Below, piece by piece: positions 13,232 through 18,739 of a stretch of 18,739 bases of DNA. The translations under genes were made by a program, and so were the position numbers. The notes beneath the pieces are model-generated. The model worked only from the letters and a program-made list of their open reading frames with translations, ran no database searches and had not been told where the DNA came from. Location of the stretch: the NCBI GenBank assembly GCA_016928525.1, contig JAFGKO010000348.1, forward strand, positions 1-18,739, read 5' to 3'. The stretch's first letter is position 1; each line of letters starts with the position of its first letter. This DNA comes from Anaerolineales bacterium. Lineage in GTDB: Bacteria; Chloroflexota; Anaerolineae; Anaerolineales; Villigracilaceae.

Positions 13232-15829
13232 ATGAATCGAAAAATGTTGTACACCCTTTTTAGCCTGCTCATGATCGCTGTTATTGCTTTGGGCGCTTGT
13301 GCTCCCCAGCAACAGGTTACAGAGGAACCGCAGCCGGCCATGACCGAAGAGCCAGCTGCACCAGTCGATGAACCGGCTATGACAGAAGAACCTGTTGAGC
13401 CAGCCGCGCCGATGACGGAACGCAAAGGCGGTTGGCTGGATGAGATCGATGTTTCTGTTGTTGCAGGAGATTCTGCAATTTCCCAACTTCAGGCTGGCGC
13501 AATCGATCTATATTCCTTTGGTCTGGCCTCGGATATCTATCCTGCAATCAAAGAAGCCGGCCTGCCTTATGCACAGTCTTATGGCGGGAGTTACTCGATC
13601 ATGTTCAACCCCGCCGTTTTCACCGACACCACCGTCTTGAATCCATTCTCCAACCGAAAAATCCGTGAAGCAATGAACTGGTTGATCGACCGCGATTATA
13701 TCAACCAGGAAATCTATGCTGGCGGCTCTTTAGCAAAGTTCTTTGCGATTACAACGCAGTTGGTGGAATACACTGCCCTGATCGATACGGCGCGTGCCTT
13801 GGAAGCCAAATACGCTTACAACCTGGATAAGGCCAAAGAAGTCATCACGGAGGAAATGACAGCCATGGGTGCAACCCAGGGCGCAGATGGAAAATGGGAA
13901 TACAATGGCGCGCCGGTTTCGTTGATATTCCTGATCCGTTCTGATGGCGACGGCACGCGCAAACCGATGGGCGATTACGTGGCCAATCAGTTGGAAGAAG
14001 TTGGCTTCACGGTTGATCGCCAGTATAAGACTTCTTCGGAAGCTGCCCCAATCTGGATCGGTTCGAATGCGCCAGATGGCCTGTGGAACTTGTATACGGG
14101 CGGCTGGCTACCGTCTGGCCTGACGCGGGATGAGAAGGGACAATTCCAGCAGATGTACCTGAATAGCAGCGTCCAGGGGATTGAGCCATTCATTTCCAAT
14201 GTGTCGGATCCTGAATTCCAGCAGGTTGGGGATGCCCTGAATCAGGGCGCCTTTAGCACCCTGGAAGAACGCCAGGCGATGATGGCCAAAGCGATGGAAC
14301 TGTCGCTGCAAGATTCCTTGCAGGTGTGGACCATCGAACAGGTGCAATACTCGCCTTTCGACAACAACGTCCAGGTGACTTATGACCTGGGTGCCGGGAT
14401 TGAAGGCACCTATATGGGCGCATATAACTGGCGCTTCAAGGACCAGGAAGGCGGTACGCTGAAAATCGGTACTGCAGACCTGTTCACTGAACCGTGGAAT
14501 ACGATCTCAGGCAGCAACTGGGTCTGGGATTCCAATGTGATGCGCGCCACAAGTCAGGGAACATCCCTGATCGTGGGCGGCGGCGGCTTGATGGGCGATC
14601 CCTATACCGGTCTGGCCTGGCCGCAGCGTATCGAGAGTGCCGAACTGACTTACAAGAAAGGCCTGCCGATTGCCCATAACCTGGACTGGTTGACGGTTGA
14701 AACTGCGGACCAGATCGATGTTCCGGCTGATGCCTGGGTTGATTGGGACGCTACTTTGCAGACCTTCATCACCGCGGGTGAGAAATTCCCCGAAGGAACC
14801 ACTGCAAATACCAAGAGCGTTGTCACATATCCAGCGGACCTGTTCGAGACGGTGAAGTGGCACGATGGTAGCCCCATCTCTGTGGGTGACTTCGTAATGT
14901 CCGCGATCGAGCTCTTCGACCGTGGCAAGCCGGAAAGCGCTGTTTACGATGAATCGTATGTGCCCAGTTTCGAGTCGGTCCTGGTTGGCTGGAAAGGTCT
15001 GCGCATCACTTCGACCAACCCGCTGACGATTGAGTATTACTCTGACCTGTATAGCGGCGACGCTGAATTGAACATCATCCCGTTCTGGCCGATTTCCCCC
15101 ACTGGTCTCTCCGGAGAAAATAGCTGGCCGGTCCTGGCCATCTCGAATCTGGCGGAAGCCAACGGCGAACTGGCTTATTCTGCTGATAAGTCCGATCTTG
15201 AACAGATCGAGCGCACCAGTTGGGTGGGCGGGCCGAGCATGGAGATCCTGGCGAAGTATCTGGAGCAAGCCGCGTCGGAATCCTACATCCCATACGAGCC
15301 GACACTCGGGCAATATGTGACCAAGGAAGAAGCCGCCGCGCGTTACGCCAACTCCCAAAAATGGTATGACGATCACGGTCATTTCTGGGTGGGCACAGGG
15401 CCATATTACCTGGATAAGGTCTTCACGACAGAGAAATCCCTGGTGTTGAAGCCCAACACGGAATTCGTGGACAAGGCCGATCGTTGGGCTTCCTTCAGCG
15501 AACCCAAGCTCGCCAGTATCCAGCTCGATGGGCCCGCGCAGGTCAAGGCCGGGGAAGAGGCGGTCTTCGATGCGATGGTCACCTTCAAGGACCAACCCTA
15601 CGCACAGGCTGACATCCAATTTGTCAAATATATCTTGTACGATGCCACTGGCGCAGTAGTTGATATTGGCCTGGCTGATTTTGTTGCCGAGGGCGAATAT
15701 CAGGTGACCTTGAGTGCAGAGACAACGACAAAGCTGCCGACCGGTTCGGCCAGGTTGGAAGTTGCGGTCGTTCCCATCCCTGTGGCAATTCCTGCCTTTA
15801 CCTCAATCGACTTCGTAGCCATCCCGTAA
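13232..15829 (+). CDS. Large family 5 ABC solute-binding lipoprotein
   Basis: The 865-residue protein begins with a lipoprotein signal (ALGAC, Cys23). A Glu/Pro-rich tether follows at 28-63 with AMTEEP repeated. It is the extracytoplasmic binding component of a peptide/oligosaccharide-type importer. Family 5 motifs appear in an unusual order. NPFSNRKIREAMNWLIDRDY (about 137-156), normally in the second half, comes first. GGTLKIGT (407-414), normally near the mature N-terminus, and VKWHDGSPISVGDF (541-554) come later. VGTGPYYLDKV lies at 720-730. Residues 760-845 look like a beta-sandwich tail. Length is well above the usual 500-600. The SD AGGAG is six bases before ATG. Two permease genes and an ATPase gene follow. 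Substrate cannot be told from sequence. Long proteins of this kind occur in Chloroflexota as far as I recall. Confidence 0.85.
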   Translation: MNRKMLYTLFSLLMIAVIALGACAPQQQVTEEPQPAMTEEPAAPVDEPAMTEEPVEPAAPMTERKGGWLDEIDVSVVAGDSAISQLQAGAIDLYSFGLASDIYPAIKEAGLPYAQSYGGSYSIMFNPAVFTDTTVLNPFSNRKIREAMNWLIDRDYINQEIYAGGSLAKFFAITTQLVEYTALIDTARALEAKYAYNLDKAKEVITEEMTAMGATQGADGKWEYNGAPVSLIFLIRSDGDGTRKPMGDYVANQLEEVGFTVDRQYKTSSEAAPIWIGSNAPDGLWNLYTGGWLPSGLTRDEKGQFQQMYLNSSVQGIEPFISNVSDPEFQQVGDALNQGAFSTLEERQAMMAKAMELSLQDSLQVWTIEQVQYSPFDNNVQVTYDLGAGIEGTYMGAYNWRFKDQEGGTLKIGTADLFTEPWNTISGSNWVWDSNVMRATSQGTSLIVGGGGLMGDPYTGLAWPQRIESAELTYKKGLPIAHNLDWLTVETADQIDVPADAWVDWDATLQTFITAGEKFPEGTTANTKSVVTYPADLFETVKWHDGSPISVGDFVMSAIELFDRGKPESAVYDESYVPSFESVLVGWKGLRITSTNPLTIEYYSDLYSGDAELNIIPFWPISPTGLSGENSWPVLAISNLAEANGELAYSADKSDLEQIERTSWVGGPSMEILAKYLEQAASESYIPYEPTLGQYVTKEEAAARYANSQKWYDDHGHFWVGTGPYYLDKVFTTEKSLVLKPNTEFVDKADRWASFSEPKLASIQLDGPAQVKAGEEAVFDAMVTFKDQPYAQADIQFVKYILYDATGAVVDIGLADFVAEGEYQVTLSAETTTKLPTGSARLEVAVVPIPVAIPAFTSIDFVAIP

Positions 15830-15839
15830 CCTAAATTCA

Positions 15840-15882
15840 ACTCTAGAGACAGGGGCATCCTCATCGCCCCTGTCTCTAGAGT
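15840..15882 (+). other. Perfect 17-bp hairpin between binding-protein and permease genes
   Basis: Bases 15840-15856 (ACTCTAGAGACAGGGGC) pair exactly with 15866-15882 around a nine-base loop. No T-run follows. In importer operons such stems commonly protect the upstream binding-protein mRNA or partly terminate transcription, so the binding protein is made in excess over the permeases. That role is inferred here. Confidence 0.65.
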
Positions 15883-15890
15883 CCCTTGTG

Positions 15891-15896
15891 AGGAAA
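15891..15896 (+). promoter_or_regulatory. Ribosome binding site deciding the first permease start
   Basis: AGGAAA lies just before ATG 15900. An in-frame GTG at 15888 overlaps the upstream side of this site and has no SD of its own, so ATG 15900 is preferred. Confidence 0.5.
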
Positions 15897-15899
15897 CTT

Positions 15900-17024
15900 A
15901 TGGCAGTAGTTGCCCATACCCCGGCAGAAGATTTGGGGACGAGAAAAAGTTCCCGCAGCAGCACGTTTGCACGAGTCTCTCGCTTTTTCATTGTACGTTT
16001 GTTGACGTTATTTGCTACTGTTGTGATTGGTGTTTATCTGACCATCATGATTGCAAATATGGGCGGTTATGTGGATCAAATTATGAGGGGACAAATCCGT
16101 GACACGGTTACGCAAAAGATTGGTCTCAATCCCGCCACGCAGCAGATGGACCCGGATGTGCGCAGGAAGTTGATCGAGGATTCAATCGCATTAGAAGAGA
16201 AACGCCTTGGCCTCGATATTCCTATTGCTATCAGGAATTTCCGTTACCTGTCCAATGCGCTGACATTGCGTTTGGGGCGTGCGATCAATATGACCAGTGA
16301 CAGCGGCTCCAAGCAGGTCCGCCTCATCCTCCTGGAAAGATTGCCTGCTACCCTGCTCTTGATGGGCACATCCCAACTCTTTTTATTCTTCTCCAGTGTT
16401 TTCCTGGCCCTGTCCCTCTCCCGTCGCTATGGCAACTTTTGGGACAAAGTGGTGATCGCACTTTCACCCACCTCGGCGGTGCCCCCCTGGTTTTATGGTA
16501 TTTTCCTGATATTGATTTTTGCAGCTCTGTTAAAAGTACTTCCCTTTGGCGGGATGGTAGACGCACCCCCACCGGAAAGTACTTTTGAGTACGCACTTAA
16601 TTTATTGAAGCATTTGCTCTTACCCGCTACGTCTCTGATAATCAGCTCGTTCTTCCTTAGTATTTACAACTACAGGACATTTTTCCTGATCTATTCCAGC
16701 GAGGATTATGTGGAAATGGCAAAGGCCAAGGGACTCCCGGCTCGTGACGTGGAGCGACGTTATATCCTGCGTCCTACCTTGCCGAACATCATCACAAATT
16801 TTGCGCTCTTGATCATCGGTTTGTGGACGGGGGCGACGATCACAGAAACCGTCTTCCTGTGGCCCGGTTTGGGGCGAACGCTTTATAGGGCAATAGGCTT
16901 GTATGATATTCCAATCATTGTGGGCTCAACGATCGTTTTTGCTTATTTGCTGGCAATCACTGTGTTCCTGCTTGATTTTGTTTATGCATTAGTTGACCCC
17001 AGGGTAAAAGTGGGAAGCAATTAA
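15900..17024 (+). CDS. ABC importer permease, DppB/OppB type
   Basis: This 374-residue inner-membrane protein has about six membrane segments (near 31-52, 152-172, 184-211, 237-256, 297-318 and 337-362). An external loop of about 100 residues lies after the first, as in DppB-type permeases. The EAA loop that contacts the ATPase is at about 268-296 (EDYVEMAKAKGLPARDVERR), followed by RPTLPNIITN. ITETVFLWPGLGRTLYRAI (314-332) is typical of the family. It should form the transmembrane channel with the next gene product. It is separated from the binding-protein gene by the 17-bp hairpin, and its stop lies one base before the next start, so the two are probably translationally coupled. The substrate is unknown. 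Confidence 0.92.
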   Translation: MAVVAHTPAEDLGTRKSSRSSTFARVSRFFIVRLLTLFATVVIGVYLTIMIANMGGYVDQIMRGQIRDTVTQKIGLNPATQQMDPDVRRKLIEDSIALEEKRLGLDIPIAIRNFRYLSNALTLRLGRAINMTSDSGSKQVRLILLERLPATLLLMGTSQLFLFFSSVFLALSLSRRYGNFWDKVVIALSPTSAVPPWFYGIFLILIFAALLKVLPFGGMVDAPPPESTFEYALNLLKHLLLPATSLIISSFFLSIYNYRTFFLIYSSEDYVEMAKAKGLPARDVERRYILRPTLPNIITNFALLIIGLWTGATITETVFLWPGLGRTLYRAIGLYDIPIIVGSTIVFAYLLAITVFLLDFVYALVDPRVKVGSN

Positions 17025-17025
17025 G

Positions 17026-18363
17026 ATGAACTCGCTGAAAAATTCCTTCCTGAAACTTCTTTATTACCCTTCGGCGTTGATGGGCATACTGGTCGTTTTG
17101 CTCCTGGTCTTTACTGCTGTGTATGCTATGGCCAAGATCCCATACAACGAGGCGATCCGCCTTTGGCGAGGCGGCGAAGAGGTCTGGTATCAGAATCCAA
17201 AGTTTGCTCCGCCTGCCTGGATCAATCTCTTTTCCAACAAGAAATACTCAGAGTCTTTTGCAGTTAGAACCAGCGATGGCAGCATGGAAAAAACGGTGAC
17301 CCAGGAGTCGCCCGAGATTGCCACGCTCATGATGTCCCATCAGTTTGATTTTGTTTATGACGCCTATCCTCAGGAAATGATCCTTTATGTGACTTCGAAC
17401 TACCAGGAAAAACAACCGTTCATTTCTGTTGAGTGGCTGACTCCTGACGGGAGGAACATCAGGATCACCAATCTCAGCATTGCTAAAAAACAGACCTATC
17501 GTTTTTCACAAGATGCCAAGTTGATGACTCGCCTGAAAACCGAGGATGTCATCCCGGTACTATTCTCGTTTCCCGATACAAATACCCCTCAAAAAGGGCA
17601 GTACCAACTATCGATCACGGGTACAACATTCGAACCTGAATCCGATATCAGCGTAGAGCTTGTAGTCCACGGGCAGGTCTATGGCCTGGCCGGCACAGAC
17701 CAGGCGCGTCGTGACCTGGTCGTGCCGTTGCTGTGGGGCGCGCCGGTGGCGCTGGCCTTTGGCTTGCTGGCCTCTCTCGGCACTCTGGTGTTGACGATGG
17801 TCATTGCAGCAGTCGGCACCTGGTATGGCGGTTGGGTGGATGAAGTGATCCAGCGTATTACTGAGGTCAATCTGGTCTTGCCGTTCCTGTCCATTTTGAT
17901 CATGGTTGGCACATTCTTTTCGCGTAGCATCTGGGTCATCCTGGGTGTGACGATTTTACTGAGCATCTTTACGGGTTCCATCAAGGCCTACCGCTCCATT
18001 TTCTTGCAAGTCAAAGAATCCGGCTATATCGAGGCGGCGCGCGCGTATGGAGCCAGCAATATGCGTATCATTTTCGTGTATCTGATCCCGCGTATGATCC
18101 CCCTGCTCATTCCGGGACTGGTCTCCTCTGTGCCTGCGTTCGTGTTCTTGGAAGCCTCGCTGGCAGTGCTAGGACTGGGCGACCCCGTCCTGCCGACCTG
18201 GGGCAAGATCATCCAGGATGCGAACGACAACGGCGCGCTCTACCGCGGCTACTACTACTGGATTCTGGAGCCTGCTGCGTTATTAATGGTCACCGGCCTG
18301 GGCTTTGCCATGCTCGGCTTTGCCCTCGACCGCATCTTTAATCCCAAGTTGAGGGACCTATGA
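17026..18363 (+). CDS. ABC importer permease, DppC/OppC type, with large external insert
   Basis: This 445-residue membrane protein is about 150 residues longer than usual DppC permeases. The first membrane segment is near 16-36. A mostly polar, beta-rich region follows (about 37-218) before the normal LAGTDQARRD motif (221-230), which corresponds to the LGTDxxGRD site of the family. The other membrane segments lie at about 237-436. The EAA loop is at about 331-356 (SGYIEAARAYGASNMRIIFV, then PRM). ASLAVLGLGDP, near 377, is also typical. The extra region should face outside and may contact the oversized binding protein. It overlaps the following ATPase gene by four bases (ATGA), showing tight coupling. 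Confidence 0.92.
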   Translation: MNSLKNSFLKLLYYPSALMGILVVLLLVFTAVYAMAKIPYNEAIRLWRGGEEVWYQNPKFAPPAWINLFSNKKYSESFAVRTSDGSMEKTVTQESPEIATLMMSHQFDFVYDAYPQEMILYVTSNYQEKQPFISVEWLTPDGRNIRITNLSIAKKQTYRFSQDAKLMTRLKTEDVIPVLFSFPDTNTPQKGQYQLSITGTTFEPESDISVELVVHGQVYGLAGTDQARRDLVVPLLWGAPVALAFGLLASLGTLVLTMVIAAVGTWYGGWVDEVIQRITEVNLVLPFLSILIMVGTFFSRSIWVILGVTILLSIFTGSIKAYRSIFLQVKESGYIEAARAYGASNMRIIFVYLIPRMIPLLIPGLVSSVPAFVFLEASLAVLGLGDPVLPTWGKIIQDANDNGALYRGYYYWILEPAALLMVTGLGFAMLGFALDRIFNPKLRDL

Positions 18364-18739
18364 ACACATCGTCACAAAGACTCCTTCACGTGGAAAATCT
18401 GGTTCTGCACTTCAAAACTGCGCATGGCACGGTGCAGGCCGTGGATGGCGTGAACTTTGATTTGGATGTCAACCGCGCCGTGGTGATCCTGGGCGAATCC
18501 GGTTGCGGGAAAAGCTCGCTGGCCAAAGCCATCCTGCGCCTGCTGCCGCGCAACGTGGAAAAGTATTCAGGCGAAGTCTACTTGCAGGGACAGAATGTGA
18601 TGGCCCTGGATGAGGAAGAATTCCGGCATAACGTGCGCTGGGCGGGCATGTCGCTCGTGCCACAGGCCGCCATGAACGCGCTCAACCCGGTGCTGCGTGT
18701 CGGCGACCAGGTGGCGGAACCCGCCATGATCCACCTGGG
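18360..18739 (+). CDS. ABC importer ATPase, DppD/OppD type, cut by the window end
   Basis: This is the first 126 codons of a nucleotide-binding subunit; the frame stays open to the last base. The start ATG overlaps the TGA of the upstream permease. A beta-strand region (LLHVENLVLHFKT) leads to the Walker A motif GESGCGKSS (45-53, K51). The Q-loop is at 99-109 (LVPQAAMNALN, Q102), a form typical of the peptide-importer ATPases. Signature and Walker B motifs lie beyond the window. It should bind ATP in the cytoplasm and drive the two permeases. A second ATPase gene usually follows in such operons. Confidence 0.9.
   Translation, partial: MNTSSQRLLHVENLVLHFKTAHGTVQAVDGVNFDLDVNRAVVILGESGCGKSSLAKAILRLLPRNVEKYSGEVYLQGQNVMALDEEEFRHNVRWAGMSLVPQAAMNALNPVLRVGDQVAEPAMIHL

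Noticed and set aside
14507..15619. 370-codon open frame on the minus strand
   Set aside because: It lies wholly inside the solute-binding protein gene, which has clear family motifs, a signal sequence and an SD. The antisense translation shows no domain.

Overview
This window looks like a chromosomal piece of a Chloroflexota bacterium, most probably Anaerolineae. That is an inference from gene types only: a one-protein LacI-like/histidine kinase/AraC regulator, an FHA-winged-helix regulator beside a membrane Ser/Thr kinase, a propeller-type sensor kinase, and a very large family 5 solute-binding lipoprotein. No rRNA, tRNA, phage, transposase or CRISPR array was seen. Base use is fairly even, without a clear foreign island.

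Left part (about 1-3740): one minus-strand gene for an 1190-residue cytoplasmic regulator, with a hairpin-plus-T-run terminator behind it. It appears to carry sensing, phosphorelay and DNA binding on one chain.

Centre-left (about 3900-8145): four plus-strand genes. They are an FHA/OmpR-type regulator, a PknB-type kinase with a C-terminal membrane domain, a small polytopic membrane protein whose core resembles that membrane domain, and a lipoprotein with ten GSG-centred repeats (GIN/DUF2807 type). Hairpins lie in each junction and at the end of the set. The set looks like an envelope-linked phospho-signalling cassette. That role is inferred.

Centre (about 8161-12612): a minus-strand two-gene operon, a propeller sensor histidine kinase followed by its NarL-type response regulator. 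The plus-strand and minus-strand gene sets converge on a hairpin at 8116-8143.

The 619-base gap 12613-13231 separates this operon from a divergent ABC transporter operon. It is the richest non-coding stretch. It holds nested inverted repeats, a likely leaderless promoter with a dyad, and two tandem hairpins with the same seven-base loop. That loop heptamer recurs a third time at the same 62-63-base spacing.

Right part (13232-18739): a peptide/oligosaccharide-type ABC importer: solute-binding lipoprotein, two permeases, and the first part of an ATPase cut by the window end. A perfect 17-bp hairpin between the binding protein and the permeases probably sets their different expression levels. 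The sensor/regulator pair may control this importer, because the two operons share the intergenic region.
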